Of a DNA stretch of 10,130 nucleotides, positions 1 through 6,426 are shown one piece after another. Origin of the DNA: Bacillota bacterium. Lineage in GTDB: Bacteria; Bacillota; Negativicutes; Sporomusales; UBA7701. The DNA is taken from positions 1 through 10,130 of the forward strand of contig JAEZLU010000327.1 of the NCBI GenBank assembly GCA_023415075.1, given 5' to 3'. The number at the start of each line of letters is the position of its first letter. Positions within the stretch are counted from its first letter, which is position 1. A program made the position numbers and the translations under genes. Under the pieces are notes generated by a model. That model did not search any database and was not told the DNA's origin. It worked only from the letters and a program-made list of their open reading frames with translations.

Positions 1-97
1 CTATGAACTTTCCCGAAACAAGCGCAACCATGCCAACCAGCTCAAGCGCATGCTCGGTCAGTCGGCCAACGCTCCCGCCGGACAACAATATCAATAG
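1..97 (+). CDS. C-terminal end of an upstream protein, possibly a spore coat protein (5' truncated)
   Basis: An open frame enters from the left edge (codons in phase with position 2) and ends at the TAG at 95-97. It encodes about 31 residues, starting YELSRNKRNHANQLKRML and ending in a Gln/Ala/Gly tail, AGQQYQ. The basic, helical segment with a Gln-rich tail would suit the last helix of a ferritin-like or CotF-type coat protein. The main argument is position: the stop lies only 13 bases before the ATG of the CotF-like gene, whose ribosome binding site overlaps the junction, so the two genes are almost certainly cotranscribed. No domain motif is visible in so short a piece, so the family is inference; that it is a real coding end is more secure. 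Confidence 0.6.
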   Translation, partial: YELSRNKRNHANQLKRMLGQSANAPAGQQYQ

Positions 98-110
98 TCG
101 AGGTGATCAA

Positions 111-557
111 ATGGCAAGCCACGGCAAGTATAACGCCACCGGTTTCAACCGGCTTTCCGACCGGGACATGCTCTTCGACCTGTTGGCCACCGAAAAGCAG
201 ATGTCGCACCTGTACGACCATGCCATCATGGAGGCAACCAGCGAGCGGGTACGCGACACTTTTATCGCCCTGCAGCAGGATGAGCAACAGGCTGCCCGCA
301 TGCTTTTCGAGTTTCTCCAGCAGAAAGGCTGGTACACTCCCGGGGCCGGCCGCCAGAATTTCGGCCGGCGGCTGCAGTCAGGCCAGAGGCTGTCTGGCGG
401 CCCGCAGGCCACGTCAAATAGCCGCTACGCAGTCACCAGCGGCGCCCGCAACTTCGGCAGCAACCTGGAACCCCAGCGCCCGCAGGGCCGGCCGCAGTAC
501 GCCAGAGCCGGCCAGGGCAAGCAGGAACAGTATTCCCGCCAGGACTGGAATTTTTGA
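111..557 (+). CDS. CotF-like spore coat protein with a Gly/Arg/Gln-rich tail
   Basis: The 148-residue product has a Coat F / ferritin-like helical segment at about residues 13-76, starting LSDRDMLFDLLATEKQMSH and ending in FLQQKGWYTP. Proteins of this family sit in the endospore coat and are made during sporulation. Residues 77-148 are low-complexity and rich in Gly, Arg, Gln, Ser and Tyr, with only one Lys; such tails are often disordered and may support coat packing or cross-linking. The ATG at 111 is chosen because GAGGTGAT lies just before it at 100-107. The frame stays open back to position 3, but that part overlaps the upstream gene in another frame and has no ribosome binding site. The gene is probably cotranscribed with the partial gene before it and ends in a hairpin shared with the convergent protease gene. 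No sporulation-type promoter is visible, so it probably lies upstream of the window. Confidence 0.88.
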   Translation: MASHGKYNATGFNRLSDRDMLFDLLATEKQMSHLYDHAIMEATSERVRDTFIALQQDEQQAARMLFEFLQQKGWYTPGAGRQNFGRRLQSGQRLSGGPQATSNSRYAVTSGARNFGSNLEPQRPQGRPQYARAGQGKQEQYSRQDWNF

Positions 558-595
558 AAGATAAAAACCAGGAGTAAATCCTGGTTCTTATCTTT
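557..595. terminator. Bidirectional terminator between convergent genes
   Basis: A 17-bp stem with a single A/C mismatch (left arm 557-573, right arm 579-595) closes on the 5-base loop GTAAA. The inner core is AACCAGGA/TCCTGGTT, and the outer arms AAAGATAA/TTATCTTT supply T-rich tracts on both strands. It overlaps the last base of the TGA of the coat gene and the TAA of the protease gene, so one element probably ends both transcripts. Confidence 0.85.
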
Positions 596-1601
596 AGACC
601 AAAGTCACGTTGAGGGCGTCAAGCACCCGGTTAATCGGGCTGAACATCGTGGCTTGCTCCGAGCCGGCGAACAGTAAACCGACCGCATAATTGTCTTCAC
701 TTACCACCAGCGAGCCACTATCGCCAGGCATGCTCATCGGTCCGGCCAGCACCTGGCCGCCGAAAATGCCGTAAGCGCCGGGGCTTACACCGACCCGCAA
801 GGTAACATCGACTGCCAGGATAATACTATAAGTAAGACCCGAACTCCGGCCACTTTTTTTTATGGCCAGCCCGAGCTGCGGTTCTTTCACGCCGTCCAGG
901 GCGCCGATCTCCATTATCTCGCCGGTAATAGCCTCGGGCGACACCGGGATGGCGACAGCGCAATCGACCATATTCACCTTCTCGCTGTCCCGCATAACCT
1001 CAATACGGTAGTGGGGCTGCAGCATTTTTATCGCTTTGTTGATAATGGCGGCAAACAGGTTGGCTATCCGGCACTGGGGCACCACCGTATCCCGGTACAG
1101 CGGAATAAATCGCTCCAGGTGACCGATAACCGACGCTTTGCTGTCGCCGCCGTCATATACGCCCGGCTGGAGAATGGGGTCGCCTAGCTTGGCCCGCTCA
1201 TCATTGCCGTTAGTCAGGTTAGCCAGCACATGATTATTCGAGAGAATAAGCTTTTGGCCGCTGTCACGGTCGGTTACGACGGCACCAAAGGTGCCGGCCG
1301 ACACTTGATAATGACCGATGCTCACCCCCGGCCTCGCCGGCCGGCTGCCGTCAGTCCGCTCAGCACTCTGCAGCTGGATATCGCCTACCTCGATTATATC
1401 GGTAACGGCCCCGCCAACCTTGCGAGGGAGCACCGCCGCCCGCCGCAGATCGCCCTTGGGGTATTTTTTGCGTACGAGCACAATGGTTGCCGGTTTGCCG
1501 GTATTTTCTCCGCGCACCCACTTGTGGCCGCGGCCTATGCCTACGACATTATCGACCTGGGCCAGTTCCCGGTAAAGGGCCAGCCACTCTTCTCCCCCCA
1601 C
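594..1601 (-). CDS. Nal1-like trypsin-fold serine protease, putative
   Basis: The 335-residue product carries a complete chymotrypsin-type triad: His124 in LSNNHVLA, Asp213 in MVDCAVAIP and Ser295 in MPGDSGSLV. The N-terminal part, about residues 15-75, has the pattern VVGIGRGHKW ... TGKPATIVLVRKK ... GGAVTDIIEVG that precedes the protease fold in the Nal1-like family of bacterial and plant proteins. No signal peptide or membrane segment is visible, so it should be cytosolic. The insert at about 165-205 (FIPLYRDTVVPQCRIA onward), between His and Asp, is relatively long and may shape substrate access. The start is GTG at 1601, 8 bases after GGGAGGT. The patatin gene upstream ends 64 bp away on the same strand with no terminator between, so cotranscription is likely. 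Family members are mostly uncharacterised; the fold and triad are secure, while substrate and role are unknown. Confidence 0.87.
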   Translation of the reverse strand: MGGEEWLALYRELAQVDNVVGIGRGHKWVRGENTGKPATIVLVRKKYPKGDLRRAAVLPRKVGGAVTDIIEVGDIQLQSAERTDGSRPARPGVSIGHYQVSAGTFGAVVTDRDSGQKLILSNNHVLANLTNGNDERAKLGDPILQPGVYDGGDSKASVIGHLERFIPLYRDTVVPQCRIANLFAAIINKAIKMLQPHYRIEVMRDSEKVNMVDCAVAIPVSPEAITGEIMEIGALDGVKEPQLGLAIKKSGRSSGLTYSIILAVDVTLRVGVSPGAYGIFGGQVLAGPMSMPGDSGSLVVSEDNYAVGLLFAGSEQATMFSPINRVLDALNVTLV

Positions 1602-1665
1602 CTGTCCTTACCTCCCCACACAAATCTATTTTATGATATGCGGGGGGAAAGGGAGCCGCGACCAG

Positions 1666-2598
1666 TCAGGCTCTCGTAAGCCGCCTGATTTCGTCGATCT
1701 TCTCCCAAGTGGCCTGAGAGCCGCGGCCTACGCAGGCCGTTAGCTGCTTTGTATCCTTGAAATTTATATTGGCAAGCGGTGGCCTGATAATCACGTCGGC
1801 GTACTGTGCCCCTTTCAGCAAAGTGACCTCCCGGCCCATGATATCAATGCATTGCATGAGAATCTCGCCAACTGTTTTCAGTTCATGGTTAGGCTCGCCC
1901 GAATAACCCAGGTCGACGGCGATTATCACTTCCGCCCCCATATGGCGCAGGATGTCGGTGGGCAGATTGTTTTTCACCGCTCCGTCGACCAGGGTCATGC
2001 CGCGGTATTTCTTCGGCGAAAAGATTCCTGGAACGGAAATGCTGGCCCGCACAGCCTCGGCCAGCAGCGCGTTATGATAGTAGCGGGCGTTCAGGATGGC
2101 CCGGCTGCCCTCGACCGGCGTCGTAAAAAAGACGGTATCGCCTGAGTTGATATCAACCGCCGTCACTGCCAGCGGCAAATAAGTATCCTTCATCGTTCGC
2201 CGCTGACACAGACTGGTCAGATAAAATTCGATCTTATCGCCTTTGACCAGGCCGGCCGGCAGCACCGACCAGAAGCGAAAGCGGCCGCTGAAAAGCCATT
2301 TCATGCCATGCTTGAAAAGATCGCCCACCGTTACCTTCAAATCGATAAAGTCGGCTATGTTCAAGCTTTCCAACAGTTCCTGCATATCACGGGCCGAGTA
2401 ACCGCAGGCGTACATGCCGCCGATAACGGCGCCGGCGCTTGTGCCGGCAACCATATCCACCGGAATATTATTTTCCGTAAGCGTCCTGAGGACCCCGATG
2501 TGGGCCACCCCTTTGACGCCGCCCCCGCTTAGCGCCAGTCCCACCCGCGGCCGGCGGCCGAATTCTTTGCCGTTTACGCGGATAATCCTCTCCCCCAC
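1666..2598 (-). CDS. Patatin-like phospholipase family protein (RssA/NTE type)
   Basis: The 310-residue product has all hallmarks of the bacterial patatin-like acyl hydrolases: the oxyanion-hole loop GGGVKG at 25-30, the nucleophile elbow AGTSAG with Ser54, and the dyad partner Asp205 in LVDGAVKNNLP. These enzymes cleave acyl chains from phospholipids or related esters with a Ser-Asp dyad. Length matches the compact, single-domain RssA-like group. No signal peptide or added membrane domain is seen, so it probably acts on the inner membrane face or on cytosolic lipids. The start is GTG at 2598, 6 bases after an AAGGGGGT-like ribosome binding site. A terminator ends the methyltransferase gene 55 bp upstream, so this gene probably opens its own transcript with the protease, although no convincing promoter is seen in the short gap. 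The substrate is unknown. Confidence 0.93.
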   Translation of the reverse strand: MGERIIRVNGKEFGRRPRVGLALSGGGVKGVAHIGVLRTLTENNIPVDMVAGTSAGAVIGGMYACGYSARDMQELLESLNIADFIDLKVTVGDLFKHGMKWLFSGRFRFWSVLPAGLVKGDKIEFYLTSLCQRRTMKDTYLPLAVTAVDINSGDTVFFTTPVEGSRAILNARYYHNALLAEAVRASISVPGIFSPKKYRGMTLVDGAVKNNLPTDILRHMGAEVIIAVDLGYSGEPNHELKTVGEILMQCIDIMGREVTLLKGAQYADVIIRPPLANINFKDTKQLTACVGRGSQATWEKIDEIRRLTRA

Positions 2599-2653
2599 CG
2601 TCGCACCCCCTTGTATTATCCTATGAAGGTGCCGGCGGCAGTGCCATATGAAA

Positions 2654-2679
2654 AGCCGCCTGCTTTTTCGCAGACGGCT
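2654..2679 (-). terminator. Rho-independent terminator after the methyltransferase gene
   Basis: Read on the minus strand, AGCCGTCTGC pairs with GCAGGCGGCT (one G-U pair) around the loop GAAAAA and is followed by TTTTC. It begins 3 bases after the methyltransferase stop codon and separates that gene from the patatin gene downstream. Confidence 0.85.
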
Positions 2680-2682
2680 GCT

Positions 2683-3396
2683 TTACTCTTTAACTGCCAG
2701 CATTATCATCCTGGGGGCGTCGGCTCCGTACACGCGGCCGTCAAAGCCGCCGTAGGTCGCTTTTACCTTCAGGCCGCTCCGGGTGAGCAGCAGCTCCATC
2801 TCGGCCTGGGAATAAGCCCGCAGCACGAACTCGTACTTGGTTTTGGCGCCGGTCACCTGGTTCAAAAGCACCCTTTTCATCATGACCACGCCCTGCTGCA
2901 GCTCAACCTTGTACGACAGAACGTATTCGCCGCTCGGATGGCGCCAGTAGCGGTTAAGATTGTTACGGACCATCCACTCGCGGTTCAGCAGATCGATGAG
3001 AAACAGGCCGCCCGGCTTGAGGGCCCTGCCCACCCGCTGCAAAACGGCGGCGTTCTCGTCATCGGAAAAATAGCCGAAAGCGGCAAACATATTGATTACG
3101 GCGGCGAATTCGGCTACATAGTCGAGTTCCCGCATATCGCATTGCCGAAAAACCACGTCAACGGCTTCCTCGGTGGCCTGCTGACGGGCGATATCCAGGA
3201 AGGACGCTGTGGCGTCGACACCGGTAACCCGATAGCCCAGCTTGGCCAGTTCGATGGCATGACGCCCATAACCGCAGTACAGGTCAAGGATCGCTTTGCT
3301 TTTGGCAAGTCCCAGCGCATCGACCATAAACTTGACTTCCTGGCCGGTTCCCGCCAAAGAATAAGTCTTGCCGTCGCCGAAAAACTCTTCTGTCAT
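2683..3396 (-). CDS. Class I SAM-dependent methyltransferase
   Basis: The product (237 residues from the ATG at 3396) has a Rossmann-type SAM-binding fold. Motif I is ILDLYCGYGRHAIELAKLG at about residues 36-54, followed by the acidic strand end GVDAT (about 59-63), CDMRELD (86-92) and the post-motif LKPGGLFLIDLL (126-137). The C-terminal half is the mixed sheet typical of small-molecule methyltransferases of the Methyltransf_25 type; the substrate cannot be told. The start is uncertain. ATG at 3396 has GGTGAT 9 bases upstream, while GTG at 3414 would add six residues behind only a weak GCGGG. I prefer the ATG because the added residues (MGDNAD) look non-structural. The gene follows the diguanylate cyclase on the same strand by about 67 bp with no strong terminator, so readthrough from it is likely. 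Confidence 0.88.
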   Translation of the reverse strand: MTEEFFGDGKTYSLAGTGQEVKFMVDALGLAKSKAILDLYCGYGRHAIELAKLGYRVTGVDATASFLDIARQQATEEAVDVVFRQCDMRELDYVAEFAAVINMFAAFGYFSDDENAAVLQRVGRALKPGGLFLIDLLNREWMVRNNLNRYWRHPSGEYVLSYKVELQQGVVMMKRVLLNQVTGAKTKYEFVLRAYSQAEMELLLTRSGLKVKATYGGFDGRVYGADAPRMIMLAVKE

Positions 3397-3463
3397 ATCT
3401 GCATTATCACCCACCAGCCCGCAAAGCGGCTAACTTATTGTATATTATGCACCGGCCCGCCCG

Positions 3464-4966
3464 CTAGCTGCTTGTCGGCAAACCGGCCTGCTTGAAATTC
3501 TGCGGTAAACCGTACATCACTACCCGGTTTTTCATTGATCGTTTGGCGGCATACAAGGCCTGGTCGGCATGCTCCAACAGTTCACGGGAAGAAGGCGCAT
3601 CGGCCGGATAACTGGCAACGCCGATACTCACCGTAACTACGCTGCCGTCCTGTTTCCTCTGACCGCGGAACGGATAGGCCGCTACTGCCTGACGAATCCG
3701 TTCAGCCACTGCGTAAGCCTCCATAGGCCCGGTCTCCGGGAATAAAATGACGAACTCCTCGCCCCCGTAGCGAACGAGACAATCGACGTCGCGGCAGGAG
3801 GAGCGCATCATCGCAGCCAGTTGAACCAACAACTCATTGCCGCAGCTATGGCCGTTGCAATCGTTGAAACGCTTGAAATCGTCGATATCGAGCATGAGTA
3901 GCGACAATGGCCGCTTATAGCGTTTGGCCCGTTTGATCTCAAGCTCGAGCTGGCTCAGGAAAAAACGGTAGTTGTTAAGGCCGGTAAGGCCGTCGGTAAT
4001 GGCCTGGTTTTCGACCGTCGCCACATGCTGAGCGTGGGCGATCGTTACCGCCACCTGTCCGGCCAGCGATCCCAAAAGGTCACGATCATAAGGCTGGAGC
4101 GGCCGTTCCTCGGACGTTTCGATATCCAGTACACCGATGACCTTGTCGGCGAACATCAGCGGCACAGCGATCTCGCTCACGCCGTTTACGGTTGCCGGAA
4201 TATAGCGCGGATCTTTGCAGACATCGGGAACGTAGACGAGCTGGCGAGACAGCACCGCCTGCCAGACAATCCCTTTACCGTAAGGAATGCCTTTGGCCAT
4301 GGTGTAGCCACTATGAGCCTTTATGGCCAGTTCTTGCCGTTGTTCGTCCAGCAGCAGGATGGCGGCGTGGGAGTAACCGAGTTCACCGGTAAGGCCGATG
4401 ACGATTTCCTCAAGCACGCCCTGCTCGCCGAGCTGACGCTGCACCGCTGAAGTTATCCGGTAAAGGGCTGCCAGTTTCTTGTGGGCCTGGTCAAGCTCCA
4501 TCAGCCGGAAATCGAGCTTGGACATTGCCGCAAGAAATTCACGGTTGACTGTTTCATTCTCTTCAGAAATGGACTGGAACTCCTGCTCCAGCCCAACTGA
4601 CTCGGTAACGTTGCCGACGCATACGATCATCGCCTTAGTCGCCTGGCAAGGGACAAACTGCCAGTCCAGGTACTCGGTCAAATTTCGGGCCGACTCGTGC
4701 TGTACACGGGTTAAACGCACAACCTTGCCGCTGCGGACAGCGCTGTCGTAGGCCTCAGCCAGGCGGCCGGCCGTTGGCCCGAAAGACAGCCGCAGCAGAC
4801 GGAGAAAGCTGTTGCCCGGAATGCGGCGGCAAGCAGCCGCCGGCCGTTTGCCGACACAAATGTGGCGGATGATGCCGTCGGCGTCGACACTCACGACAGC
4901 CGCATTCGCCATCCCGGCAAGTGTATCAAGCATAGCTTCCAGCGTCAACCCGTCTCGCACCGACAA
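3464..4966 (-). CDS. PAS-GAF-GGDEF diguanylate cyclase
   Basis: The 500-residue protein probably makes c-di-GMP from two GTP. An N-terminal PAS-like domain (about 10-125, AAVVSVDADGIIRHI onward) is joined by a heptad-like helix (about 126-168) to a GAF domain (about 168-315, with GIPYGKGIVWQAVLS and AVPLMFADKVIGVLDIE). The C-terminal GGDEF domain (about 320-488) keeps LDIDDFKRFND for metal and nucleotide binding, the active-site loop GGEEF at 401-405, and the allosteric I-site RDVD at 392-395, exactly five residues before it. It should therefore be active and product-inhibited. There is no EAL or HD-GYP domain and no membrane segment, so it is probably a soluble sensor; the ligands of PAS and GAF are unknown. 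The start is TTG at 4966, 7 bases after GAAGGA and just downstream of a good promoter. Confidence 0.93.
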   Translation of the reverse strand: MSVRDGLTLEAMLDTLAGMANAAVVSVDADGIIRHICVGKRPAAACRRIPGNSFLRLLRLSFGPTAGRLAEAYDSAVRSGKVVRLTRVQHESARNLTEYLDWQFVPCQATKAMIVCVGNVTESVGLEQEFQSISEENETVNREFLAAMSKLDFRLMELDQAHKKLAALYRITSAVQRQLGEQGVLEEIVIGLTGELGYSHAAILLLDEQRQELAIKAHSGYTMAKGIPYGKGIVWQAVLSRQLVYVPDVCKDPRYIPATVNGVSEIAVPLMFADKVIGVLDIETSEERPLQPYDRDLLGSLAGQVAVTIAHAQHVATVENQAITDGLTGLNNYRFFLSQLELEIKRAKRYKRPLSLLMLDIDDFKRFNDCNGHSCGNELLVQLAAMMRSSCRDVDCLVRYGGEEFVILFPETGPMEAYAVAERIRQAVAAYPFRGQRKQDGSVVTVSIGVASYPADAPSSRELLEHADQALYAAKRSMKNRVVMYGLPQNFKQAGLPTSS

Positions 4967-4988
4967 TCACCCGTCCTTCAGGGAACCG

Positions 4989-4997
4989 ATTATACCA
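4989..4997 (-). promoter_or_regulatory. Extended -10 promoter of the diguanylate cyclase gene
   Basis: On the minus strand TGGTATAAT gives a perfect -10 hexamer (4989-4994) with the TGn extension. No good -35 lies at 16-18 bp; a TTGACC is present but 23 bp away. Transcription would start near 4982, just before the GAAGGA ribosome binding site, leaving a very short leader. Confidence 0.65.
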
Positions 4998-5042
4998 TGC
5001 AATATTTCGCCTGCCCTGGTCAAAAATCCTGCCCTTGCCGGC

Positions 5043-5075
5043 TAAACTGTCGATTTACAGCAGTAAACCGTCGAT
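5043..5075. repeat. Direct repeat and dyad upstream of the cyclase promoter
   Basis: TAAACTGTCGAT (5043-5054) recurs with one change as TAAACCGTCGAT (5064-5075), a 21-bp period or about two helical turns. Between and overlapping them is the dyad TTTACAGCAGTAAA (5054-5067). The block lies roughly 60-95 bp upstream of the predicted start of the diguanylate cyclase transcript and downstream of the oxidoreductase terminator, where an activator site would be expected. The repeats are seen directly; the regulatory role is inference. Confidence 0.4.
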
Positions 5076-5091
5076 CGTCAGGCTTAATATA

Positions 5092-5128
5092 AAAAAGGCC
5101 GCCCGCAGTTTCTGCGGACGGCCTTTTT
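5092..5128 (-). terminator. Strong rho-independent terminator after the oxidoreductase operon
   Basis: A 12-bp GC-rich stem (5097-5108 with 5112-5123; one G-U pair on the minus strand) has a 3-base loop and is flanked by A5 and T5, which extend the stem and give T-tracts on both strands. It lies 5 bases beyond the stop codon of the gamma-subunit gene and isolates the operon from the cyclase gene. Confidence 0.9.
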
Positions 5129-5133
5129 ACCGT

Positions 5134-5676
5134 TTAGCGCTTTGACTTTACATACTCCGCCCCGCGGGTGATGGCCTGCTCATTGATGGCCAGGAGACCC
5201 GGTTTCTTGGCGAACATCTTGGCGAACGCCTTGAGGACCGATTCCTGGGAAACCGCACTGGTAGCGGCCAGTATAGCTCCGAGAACCACCATGTTGGCAA
5301 CTTTGGCGTTGCCGAGTTCATTGGCAATGTCGTTTGAGGGCACCTGATAGGTGGTCACATCGCCGCGCTTGGCGCCCCGCTCGATGAGCGAGCTGTTGAT
5401 AATCAGCGTGCCGCCTGCTTTGAGCTGCGGCTCAAATTTGTCCAGCGACGGCAGATTCATGGCCACCACCGTGGTCGGCTCGGTCACGATCGGCGCGCCG
5501 ATCGGCTCCTCGGAAATGATAACCGAGCAGTTGGCTGTCCCGCCGCGCATCTCCGGACCGTAGGAAGGAATCCAGGAAACGTTTTTATTCTCAAGCATAC
5601 CGGCATAGGTCAAGAGCTGACCCATCAGCATGACACCCTGGCCGCCGAAGCCGGCCAATACGATTTCGTGGGTCAT
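5134..5676 (-). CDS. korC: 2-oxoacid:ferredoxin oxidoreductase, gamma subunit
   Basis: The 180-residue product is a full-length gamma (catalytic domain III) subunit of the 2-oxoacid:ferredoxin oxidoreductase family. It shows the N-terminal nucleotide-fold signature GFGGQG at 9-14 and the family motif SYGPEMRGG at 38-46 followed by TANCSVIIS. In these enzymes gamma binds the CoA-handling face and pairs with the alpha subunit. Its ATG overlaps the stop codon of the beta gene by four bases (ATGA), and GGAGGGGG sits at the end of the beta gene, so the two are translationally coupled. It is the last gene of the operon. The kor symbol follows the common naming of this four-subunit type; a branched-chain 2-oxoacid enzyme (vor) is equally possible. 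Confidence 0.93.
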   Translation of the reverse strand: MTHEIVLAGFGGQGVMLMGQLLTYAGMLENKNVSWIPSYGPEMRGGTANCSVIISEEPIGAPIVTEPTTVVAMNLPSLDKFEPQLKAGGTLIINSSLIERGAKRGDVTTYQVPSNDIANELGNAKVANMVVLGAILAATSAVSQESVLKAFAKMFAKKPGLLAINEQAITRGAEYVKSKR

Positions 5677-6425
5677 TTCGCCACCCCCTCCGGTGTTTTA
5701 AATACACCCAGCGGATAATGCGGCAGCATGTTTTTCTCCAGCCAGGCGTTGGCTTCCAACGGACTCATGCCCCAGTTGGTCGGGCAGGTCGACAGCACTT
5801 CCACCAGCGAGAAACCCTGGCCGCTCAGCTGCAGTTCAAAGGCCTTTTTGATGGCCGCCTTGGCCTTGGCCATATTGGCTGGATTGTTCACTGCCACCCT
5901 GGTGATGAACTTGGCGCCGTCGAGGGTTGACAGCATTTCCGACACCCTGATGGGCATGCCGACGATATCGGGTTTGCGGCCGTAGGGCGACGTCGTCGTC
6001 ACTTGCTCAGGCAGGGTGGTCGGCGCCATCTGGCCGCCGGTCATCCCGTAAATTGCGTTATTCACGAAAATCGTGCAGATCTTCTCGCCGCGGGCGGCGG
6101 CGTGAACAATCTCGGCACAACCGATGGCCGCCAGGTCGCCGTCACCCTGATAGGTGAAAACCAGGGCGTCGGGATGAACCCGCTTGACGCCGGTCGCCAC
6201 TGCCGGCGCCCGGCCGTGGGCGGCTTCCTGGGTATCGAAGTTGAAATAATCGTAGGCCAGTACCGAGCAGCCTACCGGCACGACGCCGATCGTCTTGTCG
6301 CGGACCTTGAGCTCGTCGATGACCTCGGCCACCAGTCGGTGGATTATCCCGTGATGGCAGCCGGGGCAGTAATGAAATGGCAGATCGCGCAGCGACTCCG
6401 GCCTGGTAAACAGTTTCTCGGCCAT
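5673..6425 (-). CDS. korB: 2-oxoacid:ferredoxin oxidoreductase, beta (TPP-binding) subunit
   Basis: The 250-residue subunit binds thiamine pyrophosphate and carries out decarboxylation of the 2-oxoacid. Visible signatures are HYCPGCHHG (19-25, Cys20 and Cys23), VGCSVLAYDYF, HGRAPAVATG (70-79), the TPP/Mg motif starting at QGDGD (93-97) and closing at VNNAIYGMTGGQ (121-132). The start is the ATG at 6425, set 7 bases after AGGAGGGG and one base after the alpha stop codon. The frame runs seven codons further up to a GTG at 6446, but that would overlap alpha and has no proper ribosome binding site. The N-terminus lacks the eight-Cys ferredoxin-like insertion, in agreement with a separate ferredoxin subunit in the operon. 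The short Cys pair is typical of the KorB/VorA-type beta subunits. Confidence 0.95.
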   Translation of the reverse strand: MAEKLFTRPESLRDLPFHYCPGCHHGIIHRLVAEVIDELKVRDKTIGVVPVGCSVLAYDYFNFDTQEAAHGRAPAVATGVKRVHPDALVFTYQGDGDLAAIGCAEIVHAAARGEKICTIFVNNAIYGMTGGQMAPTTLPEQVTTTSPYGRKPDIVGMPIRVSEMLSTLDGAKFITRVAVNNPANMAKAKAAIKKAFELQLSGQGFSLVEVLSTCPTNWGMSPLEANAWLEKNMLPHYPLGVFKTPEGVAK

Positions 6426-6426
6426 T

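Noticed and set aside
3..110. N-terminal extension of the coat protein to position 3
   Set aside because: This part overlaps the real end of the upstream gene in a different frame, is Ser/Pro/Thr-rich unlike the CotF family, and the strong ribosome binding site sits at 100-107 just before the ATG at 111.
2612..2617. GATAAT on the minus strand as a -10 box for the patatin gene
   Set aside because: No -35 element lies at a suitable distance, and transcription would start inside the ribosome binding site.
2631..2650. TGGCAC on the minus strand as half of a sigma-54 promoter
   Set aside because: The partner TTGC element is missing at the required spacing, and no sigma-54 activator site is seen.
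3415..3430. Small inverted repeat AGCCCGC/GCGGCT between the cyclase and methyltransferase genes as a terminator
   Set aside because: The stem is short and contains a bulge, and no T-tract follows, so readthrough is more likely than termination.
2611..3495. A long plus-strand open frame opposite the methyltransferase
   Set aside because: It lies antisense to a gene with clear SAM-binding motifs, and its translation shows no recognisable domain. It is a by-product of GC-rich codon use.
1666..4966. A nucleotide cyclase near a patatin-like phospholipase, as in CBASS anti-phage systems with CapV effectors
   Set aside because: The cyclase is a standard GGDEF diguanylate cyclase, not a CD-NTase; a terminator separates it from the patatin gene; no Cap2/Cap3 or other CBASS accessory genes are present.
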